From Streptomyces sp. Ru72 (lineage in GTDB: Bacteria; Actinomycetota; Actinomycetes; Streptomycetales; Streptomycetaceae): a DNA stretch of 36,418 nucleotides. Of this stretch, positions 16,788 to 24,908 are shown piece by piece (position 1 is the first letter of the stretch; each line of letters starts with the position of its first letter). Made by a program: the position numbers and the translations under genes. Location: NCBI RefSeq assembly GCF_002920635.1, contig NZ_PQSR01000077.1:1-36418 (forward strand). Direction: 5' to 3'. The notes below the pieces were generated by a model. That model made no database searches, was not told the origin of the DNA, and saw only the letters and a list, made by a program, of their open reading frames with translations.

Positions 16788-17713
16788 GGGAACTCCTCCC
16801 GCGGGTTGTGCTGCGTGGCGTCGGCGGCGGGCTGGGGAAGGCGGTAGAAGGCGGTCGCGGTGCCGGCGAGAAGTGCCTGGGTGTCGCTCTCGGCGCAACC
16901 GGTGAGCAGTTCGTCGACGGTGGCGGCCCAGCGGTTCCAGCCTCCCGCTAGGTTCGCGACCGGCCAGTCCGAGCCGAACATCAGCCGGTCGGGCCCGAAG
17001 GAGGCGAGCAGCACGTCCCACACCGGCCGGATGTCTGCGGTGGTCCAGGTCTCGTGGTCGGCCTCGGTGATCAGGCCCGACACCTTGCAGACCACCTGGG
17101 GGTGTCCGGCCAGCAGGCGCACCTGGCGTTCCCAGTCGGCCAGGTCGTGCCGGGCGATGGACGGCTTGCCCGCGTGGTTGAGTACCTGGGGGAGGTCGGG
17201 GAAGCGTTCCGCCAGTCGGATCGCCTGGTCGAGCTGATGGCTGCGGATGAGCACGTCGTAGCAGAGCCCCCGGTCCCGGACCGCCGCCAGCCCGCGTTCG
17301 ACGTCGGGTCGTTGCAGCCAGCCCGGGTCCGTCTCGCCCTGGACGAGGTGGCGCAGGGATCGCAGATACGTGCCGCCCGGCCCGGCGAGCAGCCGGTCGA
17401 GCACGTCACCGATGGCCGGGGACGTCAGGTCCGCCCAGCCGACCACGGCCCCGATCAGCGGCTCATCCTCCGCGAGCGCGAGCAGGTCCTCGGTCTCGGG
17501 CACGTCCGCCACGCACTGCACGACCACCGTGCTGTGCAGCCGGCGGCCCGCGACCGGAAGGGTGGCGGTGGAGCGCAGGTCATCGGGGGTGAAGGTGCGG
17601 CGGATCGACGCCACGGCGGGGTCGTCCAGCCAGGGTTGCGGACGCCGGGCGAGGTCCCACAGGTGATGGTGGGCGTCGACGAGTGCAGCGGTGGAGGTCA
17701 CTGGGGAATCCAA
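16784..17713 (-). CDS. Amidohydrolase-family sugar lactonase (L-fuconolactonase / L-rhamnono-lactonase-like)
   Basis: A 309-residue COG3618 amidohydrolase expected to open an aldono-1,5-lactone to its acid in the cytoplasm. Landmarks are DAHHHLWD near the N-terminus, HLVQGETDP, VLNHAGKP, and MFGSDWPV with the late metal-site Asp. It is a clear paralog of the lactonase at 33465-34367 (GPDRLMFGSDWPV and NRWAA are shared). The start ATG at 17713 lacks an obvious ribosome binding site; a GTG four codons later is an alternative. It follows the mutarotase by 45 bases, and its stop overlaps a relic frame (GTGA). Whether the substrate derives from L-rhamnose or L-fucose is open. Confidence 0.85.
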   Translation of the reverse strand: MDSPVTSTAALVDAHHHLWDLARRPQPWLDDPAVASIRRTFTPDDLRSTATLPVAGRRLHSTVVVQCVADVPETEDLLALAEDEPLIGAVVGWADLTSPAIGDVLDRLLAGPGGTYLRSLRHLVQGETDPGWLQRPDVERGLAAVRDRGLCYDVLIRSHQLDQAIRLAERFPDLPQVLNHAGKPSIARHDLADWERQVRLLAGHPQVVCKVSGLITEADHETWTTADIRPVWDVLLASFGPDRLMFGSDWPVANLAGGWNRWAATVDELLTGCAESDTQALLAGTATAFYRLPQPAADATQHNPREEFP

Positions 17714-17758
17714 GTCGGGTCGGTACGGTGCAGTCCGAGCAAGCCGAGTCAGGCCTTG

Positions 17759-18106
17759 TCAGGCCGTGGTGTTGTCGCCCGGCTGGCTCAGGTGCCAGAT
17801 CTCGGTGAGTTCCGTCCACTGGCGTGAGTCGCCCCGGTCGGGCCAGGGCTCCTGGCAGGGGTCGGTGAGCTTCCACCACTCCTGGGTCTCGGGGTCGGCC
17901 TCGAGTGCCGCCATGTCGGCCGCGAAGTCCTCGCCGTGGTACTCGAAGTAGGCGAACAGCGCGTCACCGTGGAGGAAGATGCTGTAGTTGCGGATGTGCG
18001 CCCGGTGCAGGGCGGCTTCGACTCCGGGCCAGACGGCGGAGTGGAGTTCGAGGTACTCCCGGCGGCGTTCGGGCCGGAGCCTGATGGTCTGGGCGATGCG
18101 TTTCAT
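17759..18106 (-). CDS. L-rhamnose mutarotase family protein (RhaM-like)
   Basis: A 115-residue COG3254 protein that interconverts anomers of a 6-deoxy-hexose. The fold signature is intact: RLRPERRREYLELHSAVWPGV with the conserved His22, RNYSIFLHGDALFAYFEY, and EWWKLTDPCQEPWP near the end. Some family members act on L-fucose. The ATG at 18106 overlaps the stop of the upstream 662-residue gene (ATGA), with AGGAG 8 bases before it, so the two are translated together. With the lactonase downstream it suggests that an imported deoxy-sugar is oxidised at C1, although the dehydrogenase is missing from this operon apart from a relic. Confidence 0.85.
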   Translation of the reverse strand: MKRIAQTIRLRPERRREYLELHSAVWPGVEAALHRAHIRNYSIFLHGDALFAYFEYHGEDFAADMAALEADPETQEWWKLTDPCQEPWPDRGDSRQWTELTEIWHLSQPGDNTTA

Positions 18107-20091
18107 CGCGCACGCTCCTGAGGGGTGAAGGGTGTCCGGTAGCTGGGGGTGTTGGTGCGCAGCCCGAGCCGGAGAGTGAGCCGGATGCGGGTGGAGGCGG
18201 GCAGGTGGACGGTCAGGAAGGCGCTGCCGCAGGACTGCTCCGTCTCGGTGACCACCGGTTCCGTGTGGCCGTAGTCGTACATGTCCCCGATCCAGCCGTC
18301 GTCCGTGCAGGTCGTGTACCGGACCGCGGAGATGGTGTGCTCGGCGAAGGCGCCGGCCTGGACGATCACCGCGCGGTCTGCCTCGGGGGAGAGGTTCACC
18401 AGTTCCACGGTGGTCGCCTCGGGGTCGATCGAGGTGACCAGTGCGGCCACGTCCGGTGGCAGGCCCGCGCGGCGGGCTTCCGCGTCGTGGTAGCGCAGCC
18501 GGGCCTGCTGCAGGCCGCCGTTGTAGAGCACCTGAGGGCCGCCCCAGGTCAGCTGCACGAGGGCCTCGGTGACCACGGGGTTGCACAGCTGCCACACGTG
18601 GATGTCGGCCTCGGGCACGTCGAGGTCGCGGTAGCGGTCGATGCGTCTGAGGCGGTGACGGACCTGGGCCTGGGCGGCGGCGAGGATTCGTTCGGGGTAG
18701 CCGGGGTCGTCGCCGGCGAGGAAGGCGAACCACGCCTTCTCGTGCCCGGACTCCTCCTTGGCACGGAAGGGCCGGACGGTGCGCCAGTCGATGCCGTCGG
18801 CTTCGCGCAGCCGTTCCAGCCGGGTGCGGTCGGCGTCGGAGGCCGTGTGGTGCCACAGGGCCACCGGCACGGGCGGGGTGACCGGGTTGTAGTCGAACCA
18901 GCCCGAGTCGTTGTGACGGAACGGGAGGTGGAGCGTGGGCGTGTGGACGTCCGGACCGAGCTCGACCACCCACTTGGAGGGAAGACTGGAGTCCGCCTCG
19001 GTGTGGGGCATCACCTTGCCCTGACCGATGAGGGCGTCGAGCGAGGTCGCGACCATGGAGAGGTGGTCGTCGTCCCCGGTGACCATCGCCGCCGCCAGCG
19101 CCGCCACACAGGCCGCGTGGCCGACGCTGTGCCAGCCGTGCGGCCAGGACCAGCCGTAGTGGCCGCCGTACCAGCGGCCCTCCAGCAGACTGCCGACGAC
19201 TCCGTCGGGACCGACGTTGTCCGGGATGAGGCCCTCGTTCGCCCGGGTGCGCTCCCGCCACGCGCCCACGTACTCGACGATCCAGTCGCGGTAGCGCTCC
19301 TCGCCGGAGAGGATCCAGGCGTTGAGGACCAGTCCGGCCGCGGCGAGGTTGACCGCCGTGTCGCCGACGCCCATCCGCTCGCGCATCTGCGCGCCCAGAC
19401 GCGGATCCTCGGAGAGGGCGTACGGGCCGCCGTCCGCCTCGGGGATCCACTCCAGCGGGAAGCCGTACGTCTCCGCTTCCTTCGGCAGCCAGGGATAGGC
19501 GTCGCCGTCGAACAGACCTCGGCGGTCGGGGTCGCTGCCGTTGTGCGGACGGGTGATGATGCGGTGTTCGGGGTCGTAGTTGCCCTTGGCGGGGTCGACG
19601 TACAACTCGGCGAAGCGCAGGGCGCGCTCACGCCAGCGGTCGGGGGCGGCCATGCAGAGGAAGTAGAGCAGGAGCAGGCTCTCGCCCTGGTGGAACCAGT
19701 CGTAGCCACGCTCGAACTCGTCGCGCAGCATGTCCAGTTCCGTCAGCTGACGGGTCACCCCCTCCCAGTGCTTCTCGCTGGCGGGCAGCAGGTCGTCGGC
19801 GCCGCCGAGGAGGTAGAGCTGGGGCCAGTTGAAGAACACCTCGTAGAAGTCGTCCACACCGTCACGGGTGGTGAGTTCGCCGGTGTAGTCCAGCCGTCCG
19901 TCGGGGCCGGTGAAGTCGCGGGCGAAGCGCCGCCAGGCGTGGTCCAGCAGGTCGAACAGGGCCCGCTGCGCCACGGCCCAGCCGGGTGGTTCGAGCAGCG
20001 GCACCGCGGCCTGGACCTCGGTCGGGAGGGCCGGACGGCCGGAGGCCGGGGCGTCCCCACCCGAAGTCTGGTCGTCAGGGCTGAAGGGCAT
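18103..20091 (-). CDS. Uncharacterised 662-residue protein in sugar importer operon, possible intracellular glycosidase
   Basis: I do not recognise the family. It has no signal peptide or membrane segment. It is rich in Trp and Tyr; segments such as YDWFHQGESLLLLYFLCMAAPDRW, RPHNGSDPDRRGLFDGDAYPW and EERYRDWIVEYVGAWRERT look like helices of an (alpha/alpha)6 barrel as in many glycosidases and epimerases, and the last 120 residues look like a beta-sandwich (TTVELVNLSPEADRAVIVQAG, ending STRIRLTLRLG). Acidic clusters WFDYN, FDGDAYPW and HEKAWF could hold catalytic residues. It lies 36 bases after the permease gene and its stop overlaps the mutarotase ATG. The position implies cytoplasmic processing of what the importer brings in. 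Function is inference from context and apparent fold only. Confidence 0.8.
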   Translation of the reverse strand: MPFSPDDQTSGGDAPASGRPALPTEVQAAVPLLEPPGWAVAQRALFDLLDHAWRRFARDFTGPDGRLDYTGELTTRDGVDDFYEVFFNWPQLYLLGGADDLLPASEKHWEGVTRQLTELDMLRDEFERGYDWFHQGESLLLLYFLCMAAPDRWRERALRFAELYVDPAKGNYDPEHRIITRPHNGSDPDRRGLFDGDAYPWLPKEAETYGFPLEWIPEADGGPYALSEDPRLGAQMRERMGVGDTAVNLAAAGLVLNAWILSGEERYRDWIVEYVGAWRERTRANEGLIPDNVGPDGVVGSLLEGRWYGGHYGWSWPHGWHSVGHAACVAALAAAMVTGDDDHLSMVATSLDALIGQGKVMPHTEADSSLPSKWVVELGPDVHTPTLHLPFRHNDSGWFDYNPVTPPVPVALWHHTASDADRTRLERLREADGIDWRTVRPFRAKEESGHEKAWFAFLAGDDPGYPERILAAAQAQVRHRLRRIDRYRDLDVPEADIHVWQLCNPVVTEALVQLTWGGPQVLYNGGLQQARLRYHDAEARRAGLPPDVAALVTSIDPEATTVELVNLSPEADRAVIVQAGAFAEHTISAVRYTTCTDDGWIGDMYDYGHTEPVVTETEQSCGSAFLTVHLPASTRIRLTLRLGLRTNTPSYRTPFTPQERAR

Positions 20092-20127
20092 GAGGAGGAT
20101 CTCCGTTCGGAGGGGGTGGTGCGGGCG

Positions 20128-21114
20128 TCATTCCTTGGTGGCTCCGGCGAGCATCCCGCTGACCAGGAAGCGCTGGGCGAACAGGAAGACGATCAGTACC
20201 GGTGTGATGGCCAGCAGCGTCGCCAGAGCCAGCTGCGGACGCTGGATCGCGAGCGAGCCGACGGTCGGGTTGAACGCCGGCACGCTGGTGAGCAGGTTGC
20301 CGATGCCCACCTGGATCGGCATCTGCTCGCTCTCGGGGAGCATCACGTACGGCAGGAAGTAGTTGGTCCAGTTGGCGACGAAGCTGAAGAAGCCCACGAG
20401 AGCGATGACCGGTGTGGCCAGTGGCAGTGCGACGTGGCGGAAGACGCCGAACTCGGAGCAGCCGTCCATCCGTGCAGCCGCCAGCAGGTCCTTCGGTACG
20501 GCGGTGGTGAAGTAGATGTACGTCAGGTACACGCCGAACGGGTAGAACGAGTACGGCAGGATGATCGACCACATGGTGCCGATCAGATGTACCGCGTTGA
20601 TCTCCAGGAACAGCGGTACGACCAGCGTGGCGTTCGGCATGAGCATCACGACGAGGGTCGCGATCAGCAGGGCGTGCCGGCCGCGGAACTCGGTCATCGC
20701 CAGCGCGTACCCGGCCGGTACGGCCACGCACAGCGTGATGACCAGCGAGATCACCGCATAGAGCGCGGAGTTGCGCAGCCACAGCAGGATGGCGTCGTCT
20801 TGATACGCCGTGAGCGCGTCCCAGTTGGCCTTGAGCGCGTGCCAGGAGCCGAAGGAGAGCGGGCTGTCGTGGACCAGTTGCTGGTCGGTCTTGGTCGCCG
20901 CCAGGACGAGCCACAGTACCGGCAGGACGAAGAACACCAGGAACACCGCCAGCACGGAGGCGGCCAGCAGTCGGGACGGGATGTGCCGCGCGGGCCGGTG
21001 GCGCCGCCGCGATGCCCGGTGCGAGGCTCGACTCATGATGCCTGGTTCCCGTTCCATGCGTGGTGTGGCGGGGACCGGACCGGCAGGGGTCTGGGCAGGG
21101 GTCTCAATCGGCAT
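20128..21114 (-). CDS. CUT1 sugar ABC permease, MalG/CebG type
   Basis: One of two membrane subunits of a carbohydrate importer, 328 residues from the ATG at 21114. Six membrane segments are visible, starting LLAASVLAVFLVFFVLPVLWLVLA. The ATPase-contact loop DLLAAARMDGCSEFGVFRHVALPLATP is the EAA motif. The start (MPIETP) is chosen because it overlaps the previous permease stop by 11 bases; the open frame extends further upstream inside that gene. An N-terminal extension of about 50 residues, rich in Arg/His, is longer than usual, and a later start (MSRASHR) is possible. No ATPase gene is nearby; streptomycete CUT1 systems commonly share MsiK. Confidence 0.88.
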   Translation of the reverse strand: MPIETPAQTPAGPVPATPRMEREPGIMSRASHRASRRRHRPARHIPSRLLAASVLAVFLVFFVLPVLWLVLAATKTDQQLVHDSPLSFGSWHALKANWDALTAYQDDAILLWLRNSALYAVISLVITLCVAVPAGYALAMTEFRGRHALLIATLVVMLMPNATLVVPLFLEINAVHLIGTMWSIILPYSFYPFGVYLTYIYFTTAVPKDLLAAARMDGCSEFGVFRHVALPLATPVIALVGFFSFVANWTNYFLPYVMLPESEQMPIQVGIGNLLTSVPAFNPTVGSLAIQRPQLALATLLAITPVLIVFLFAQRFLVSGMLAGATKE

Positions 21115-22018
21115 CGAAGAATCCCGACCGTGCGACGAAGACTGCGGCGGCCGACACACTGACGACCAGGAGCTCCACCGAGACAGCGGCGGCGCCGTTG
21201 ATGTTGTTCATCTGGAAGGCGAAGTCGTAGGTCAGCTGGTTGAGTGAGTAGTCGCGGCCGGCCACGCCCACACTGGCCAGGGAGAGCAGTTGCGGTTCGA
21301 CGAAGAGCTGCGCGCCGCCCGCGAAAGCCAGGATCACCATGTACACGATCCACTTGCGAAGCATCGGGATCTGCACCCGCCAGGCGGTCTGCCAGGCGCC
21401 CGCGCCGTCGATGTGCGCGGCCTCCATGACGTCCTTCGGGATGTTGTTCAGCGCCCCGTACATGACCACGATCCAGCCGCCCGCGCCGGTCCAGAACGCG
21501 ATGATCGTGAACAGCAGCGGCAGGTTGCCGGGAGCGATGACCTCGCCGAAGGTGTGGAACCCCAGCGCACCCAGCAGCGAACTCACCGGGCTCACCGTCG
21601 GGTCGAGCATGAACAGCCACACCAGCACGCTCGCCGCGCCGGCGAGCGCTCCGGGGATGTAGTAGAGGAACCGGAGCGCCCTTCCGGCCATACCGGAGGC
21701 CAGGCGGTGCAGCAGCAGCGCCAGGCCCACCACGAACACCACCAGGGAGACGAGCCAGAACACCAGATAGACCGCGACGTGGCCGACGGCGCCCATGAAG
21801 CGGAAGTCCTGCGCCGTGGTGACGAAGTTGGCGAAGCCGGTGAACGTGCCCCCGGCGTCGGTGAAGGCGAAGTAGACCGCATAGCCGGTCGGAAGGATGC
21901 CGAAGGCGATCAGCAGAAGCACGTAGCCGGCGACGAACGCCATGCCGGCCCGGCTCTGCCGGGCGGCGCCGCGACGGCGCCGGTGGGCAGAGCCGGCCAA
22001 AGAGGGGGTGATGGTCAC
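21104..22018 (-). CDS. CUT1 sugar ABC permease, MalF/CebF type
   Basis: The partner permease, 304 residues. The first membrane segment is MAFVAGYVLLLIAFGILPTG, followed by a typical FTGFANFVTTAQDFRF periplasmic loop, and the EAA loop is DVMEAAHIDGAGAWQTAWRVQIPMLR. The GTG at 22018 overlaps the stop of the substrate-binding protein gene (GTGA), so the two are translated together. It pairs with the MalG-type permease downstream and depends on an ATPase encoded elsewhere. Confidence 0.9.
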   Translation of the reverse strand: MTITPSLAGSAHRRRRGAARQSRAGMAFVAGYVLLLIAFGILPTGYAVYFAFTDAGGTFTGFANFVTTAQDFRFMGAVGHVAVYLVFWLVSLVVFVVGLALLLHRLASGMAGRALRFLYYIPGALAGAASVLVWLFMLDPTVSPVSSLLGALGFHTFGEVIAPGNLPLLFTIIAFWTGAGGWIVVMYGALNNIPKDVMEAAHIDGAGAWQTAWRVQIPMLRKWIVYMVILAFAGGAQLFVEPQLLSLASVGVAGRDYSLNQLTYDFAFQMNNINGAAAVSVELLVVSVSAAAVFVARSGFFDAD

Positions 22019-23379
22019 TGGGAGACCTTGTATCCGTCGGACTGGGCGTACTTGACGATGGAGTCCTGCCAGGCCGGCAGCATCGAGACGATGCTCTTGC
22101 CCTGGGTCAGACCGGGCTTGACCGTGGCGGCCCAGATGGCCTCCTGGCTGAACTGGCCCGAGCCCCAGCCGGACCAGACCTGGGAGGAGGCGTCTTTGAG
22201 GGCTGAGAGGTCCCCGGCGAAGTAACCGGTGGCTCCCTGTGCTTTCAGCCAGTTCTCGGCCGCGGGCGCGTACGCCGGGAAGCCGGGCGCCTTCTCGCCC
22301 TGGTAGGCGTCGTCGGTGGTGACCCACTTCAGGAAGTCGGTGGCGGCCTTGATGTGCGTGGAGTGCTGGGACAGCAGCCAGGTGCCGCCGCCGACGTTGC
22401 CGGTGGACGGTGAGGGGTCCCCCTGCCACTGGGGGATGGGCGCCACCGCGATCTGCCGGGCCGGGGTCTTGAGGCCGTCCTTGAACACCGCGCCGCCGAA
22501 CCAGGCGGGGCCGGGCATGAGCAGGACCTTGTCGGCTTCGTTCTTTGCGAAGTCGGTGCTGAAGACCCCGCTGACGGACATGGACTTGTCCTTGATCAGC
22601 GTGTCCATGAGCTTGGCCATCTTGGTGCAGTTTTCGCTGGTGGTGTTCACCGACACGGACTTGGGGCCGGTGATGTGGTTGGCGCCGCACTTGCTCGCCC
22701 ACAGGTAGATCTCCGGGGTGAAGGTGTCGCCGGCGTCACCCACGAGGTAGCCGGGGTGCTCCTTGGCCACCTTCTCGCCGAGCTGCTGGTAGTCCTCCCA
22801 GGTCGCCGGAACCTTGTAGCCGAACTTCTTCATCAGCGGCGCGTTGTACCAGAGCACCGCCTGGGAGAGGTCGTTGCGCAGGCAGTAGAGCGTGCCGCCC
22901 ACCGTGCAGACGTCGTTGGCCCCCTTGGCGAACTGCCCCAAGGTCGCCTCGGATATCAGGCCCTTGTTGAGCGGAGCGGCGAAGCCCGCGTCGACCGCCC
23001 AGGTCACCTCGTTGTTCTGGGAACTGAAGACGACGTCCGGCCAGCCCTTGCCGGTGCGGTTGAAGAGCTGGACCTTGGTCTGGAGGTAGTTCGAGCCGTT
23101 GGCGTCGCCGTCGTAACTGACGATGTCCAGCTTCACGTCCGGGTGCAGCTTCTGGTACAGCTTCGCGGCGTCCAGCCGGGTCGCGTCCACCCAGACGGTC
23201 AACGCGCCGTTCTTCTGGGCCGCCTGGGCGAAGCCGTTCTTTGCGGTCGTACCGGTAGCGCCGCCGCCGCAGCCGGCCAGGGTCAGCGCCATCACCGAGG
23301 CCGCGCAGCCGGCCAGCAACGTCGAACGTCTCCTGCTGTGCACTCCTACCTGGGCGGCCGGAGGCTTGTTGACGGTCAT
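22015..23379 (-). CDS. Sugar ABC transporter substrate-binding lipoprotein (CUT1)
   Basis: A 454-residue extracellular lipoprotein that captures the sugar for the two permeases downstream. The N-terminus has RRRST, a hydrophobic core and the lipobox LAGC with Cys37. TVWVDATRLDAAKLYQKLHPDVKL, the early part of the fold, and YNAPLMKKFGYKVPATWEDY, the hinge region, are typical of family 1 binding proteins. The ATG at 23379 is preferred over a GTG four codons upstream, because that GTG is part of GTGGAG, the likely ribosome binding site. It opens the minus-strand operon, divergent from the GntR gene. The substrate may be a 6-deoxy-hexose-containing oligosaccharide, judged from the mutarotase and lactonase downstream. 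Confidence 0.92.
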   Translation of the reverse strand: MTVNKPPAAQVGVHSRRRSTLLAGCAASVMALTLAGCGGGATGTTAKNGFAQAAQKNGALTVWVDATRLDAAKLYQKLHPDVKLDIVSYDGDANGSNYLQTKVQLFNRTGKGWPDVVFSSQNNEVTWAVDAGFAAPLNKGLISEATLGQFAKGANDVCTVGGTLYCLRNDLSQAVLWYNAPLMKKFGYKVPATWEDYQQLGEKVAKEHPGYLVGDAGDTFTPEIYLWASKCGANHITGPKSVSVNTTSENCTKMAKLMDTLIKDKSMSVSGVFSTDFAKNEADKVLLMPGPAWFGGAVFKDGLKTPARQIAVAPIPQWQGDPSPSTGNVGGGTWLLSQHSTHIKAATDFLKWVTTDDAYQGEKAPGFPAYAPAAENWLKAQGATGYFAGDLSALKDASSQVWSGWGSGQFSQEAIWAATVKPGLTQGKSIVSMLPAWQDSIVKYAQSDGYKVSQ

Positions 23380-23511
23380 GAGCGACTCCACTGGGTTTGC
23401 AGGCGCCCCGAGCAGATCGGGAAGGTGGCGCGTGGATGAGGGCGACGCCGGGCCGTCCCGGTCGGGCGTCGGGTGGTCAGGACGGCCGTGCCGCTGCCGC
23501 CGCCGAAAGAA

Positions 23512-23540
23512 ATTAGCCGCCTTATCAAGGGGCCCGTCAA
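23512..23540 (-). promoter_or_regulatory. Promoter candidate for the importer operon
   Basis: On the minus strand TTGACG (23540-23535) and GCTAAT (23517-23512) are 17 bases apart, a good sigma70-like arrangement. It would give a leader of about 130 bases before the lipoprotein gene. Confidence 0.5.
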
Positions 23541-23653
23541 GGGGTGTGGTCGGCTTTTTTGGGGTGCATTCGTGGATATCTAAGCGGCATCCCTGTGCGG
23601 TGACGCGAGTTATAGCCGGATATGCCTGGTGGGCTCTTTCGACTCACGCCCAG

Positions 23654-23667
23654 ATCTTCTGGAAGAT
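23654..23667. promoter_or_regulatory. Palindrome ATCTTC-TG-GAAGAT
   Basis: A perfect 6-base-arm inverted repeat that shares its last two bases with the ATAAGT-N3-ACTCAT element. It may be a second regulator site or part of a composite operator. Confidence 0.4.
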
Positions 23668-23680
23668 AAGTACGACTCAT
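23666..23680. promoter_or_regulatory. Operator candidate ATGAGT-N3-ACTCAT, copy 3, at the GntR gene
   Basis: ATAAGTACGACTCAT differs from the perfect palindrome at 10307-10321 by one base. It lies 80 bases before the GntR start and would cover the -35 region of a promoter whose -10 is TATGAT at 23694-23699. This is the usual place for autoregulation by a FadR-type regulator. Confidence 0.6.
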
Positions 23681-23693
23681 CAGAGGGCTGGGG

Positions 23694-23699
23694 TATGAT
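23694..23699 (+). promoter_or_regulatory. -10 hexamer candidate for the GntR gene
   Basis: TATGAT is close to the TATAAT consensus and lies about 60 bases before the ATG. The matching -35 position (23671-23676) is TACGAC, inside the operator candidate, so activity may depend on the regulator. Confidence 0.4.
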
Positions 23700-23759
23700 G
23701 TGCGTGGCTCCACAGCGGTCCGCCGCACCTCGGCGCAGTCACTCCCGGAGGCAGGACAG

Positions 23760-24557
23760 ATGAACGACACGCCCGCGATCGCGGCGGCCCTGCCCGGGCA
23801 GGCCTCTCCCGCTGCGGCAGCGGCGGCGAAAGGCCCGGACGAGCGGCGTGACTATCGCCCCGGCTACGAAGTCGTGGCCGAGCGGATCCTCGACTTCATC
23901 GCCGAGGCGCGGCTGGTGCCCGGCGACCGGATGCCCACGGAGAACGATCTCGCCCAGCAGCTGAACACCAGCAGGGCCGTCGTTCGGGAAGCTGTGAAGA
24001 TCCTGTCGGCGCTCGGCCGCGTCCGGGCGCACAAGGGTCGCGGACTGTTCGTCGCGGACGACGAGGGCATGCTCATCACCAGCCGCTGGGGGGCCTTCTT
24101 CCGGCCGGTCGACCTCGACCACGTCCTCATGCTGTTCGAGTTCCGCAGGGTTCAGGAGATGGCCGCCAGCAGTCTCGCGGCCACCCGTGCCACGCCCGCC
24201 GAGCTGCGCACGATCGAACTCGCCATGCAGGAGTGCCGCCACGGGTTCGTCCATGGTCAGGTCGACGTGTTCAACCAGGCGGACGACGACTTCCACGCGG
24301 CCGTGGCCGCGGCCTCGCACAACACCTTCCTGGTCAGCGCTGTGCGCGACGCACGACGACTGCAGCGGCAGTCCAGCGCGATCGGGATCCACGACACGCT
24401 CGGTGAGGGCACCCGGTCCGCGGTCGAGGAGCATGAGGCGATCTACCGGGCCATTCGCGACGGCCGGTCCGACGAGGCGGCCCAGGCCACTGCCGCACAT
24501 CTCGACAGGACGCTGGAGGACTACCGGCGGGAGATCCAGCGGCGCCTGTTCGGATGA
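23760..24557 (+). CDS. FadR-subfamily GntR transcriptional regulator
   Basis: A 265-residue regulator. The winged helix starts at about residue 35 (YEVVAERILDFIAEARLVPGDRMPTENDLAQQLNTSRAVVREAVKIL) with the GRGLFVAD wing. The C-terminal FCD effector domain has EFRRVQEMAASSLAA, DDDFHAAVAAASHN and EEHEAIYRAIRDG, whose Asp/His residues usually bind a metal and a small carboxylate or sugar acid. The ATG at 23760 has GGAGG 11 bases upstream; an upstream GTG at 23700 lacks a ribosome binding site. It is divergent from the importer operon, which it probably controls through the 23666-23680 site. Lactonase products, aldonic acids, are plausible effectors (inference). Confidence 0.9.
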   Translation: MNDTPAIAAALPGQASPAAAAAAKGPDERRDYRPGYEVVAERILDFIAEARLVPGDRMPTENDLAQQLNTSRAVVREAVKILSALGRVRAHKGRGLFVADDEGMLITSRWGAFFRPVDLDHVLMLFEFRRVQEMAASSLAATRATPAELRTIELAMQECRHGFVHGQVDVFNQADDDFHAAVAAASHNTFLVSAVRDARRLQRQSSAIGIHDTLGEGTRSAVEEHEAIYRAIRDGRSDEAAQATAAHLDRTLEDYRREIQRRLFG

Positions 24558-24847
24558 CCGTCGCCGGGCACCGCGGGTGAGCGTGTCCGTGGCCACCTCA
24601 CGGAAGTCGCGGCCGGACCGCTTGACCGCTCGACCGCTCGACTGTCTTCTGCGCGAGTCCGGTCAGACGGCCGACAGGCTCCCAGTCGTCCAGTCCTTCT
24701 TCCAGCCGGGGCGCCCGCCGTCCTCGTGCGGTCCTGGCCCTGTGGAGCACCTCGCCCCCCGGTGTTGGCGGCTTGTCAGGGGACCGTGCGGCAGGCCGGA
24801 GTTCTGAGCGGCACTGTGCCTGGAGAAGCATTGCCGTACGAGGGGTG

Positions 24848-24875
24848 TTGACGGGACTCGCCGACACCTTAAGAT
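24848..24875 (+). promoter_or_regulatory. Promoter candidate for GH51 arabinofuranosidase
   Basis: TTGACG at 24848-24853 and TAAGAT at 24870-24875 are separated by 16 bases. This is the best sigma70-like match in the region and would give a leader of about 115 bases. Confidence 0.55.
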
Positions 24876-24898
24876 CCCTGCTGCTCGAAGTACCGATC

Positions 24899-24908
24899 GT
24901 CGTACGAC
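24899..24908. promoter_or_regulatory. Palindrome GTCGTACGAC upstream of GH51 gene
   Basis: A perfect 10-base palindrome just downstream of the predicted transcription start. It shares GTACGAC with the ATGAGT-N3-ACTCAT elements but not their arms. It is an operator candidate for an unknown regulator. Confidence 0.35.

Larger units (their letters stand above)
23380..23759. other. Divergent control region between importer operon and GntR regulator
   Basis: This 380-base gap carries a promoter for each direction and two overlapping palindromes near the GntR gene, all listed separately. It is richer in A+T from about 23500 to 23700 than the flanking genes. A run of six T at 23554-23559 and several short repeats (TCAAGG twice near 23525-23542; GATATC and GGATATGCC nearby) have no assigned role. 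Confidence 0.7.

Noticed and set aside
24598..24867. 89-residue minus-strand open frame in the gap before GH51
   Set aside because: Arg/Pro-rich, no ribosome binding site and no recognisable motif, and it runs across the predicted GH51 promoter.
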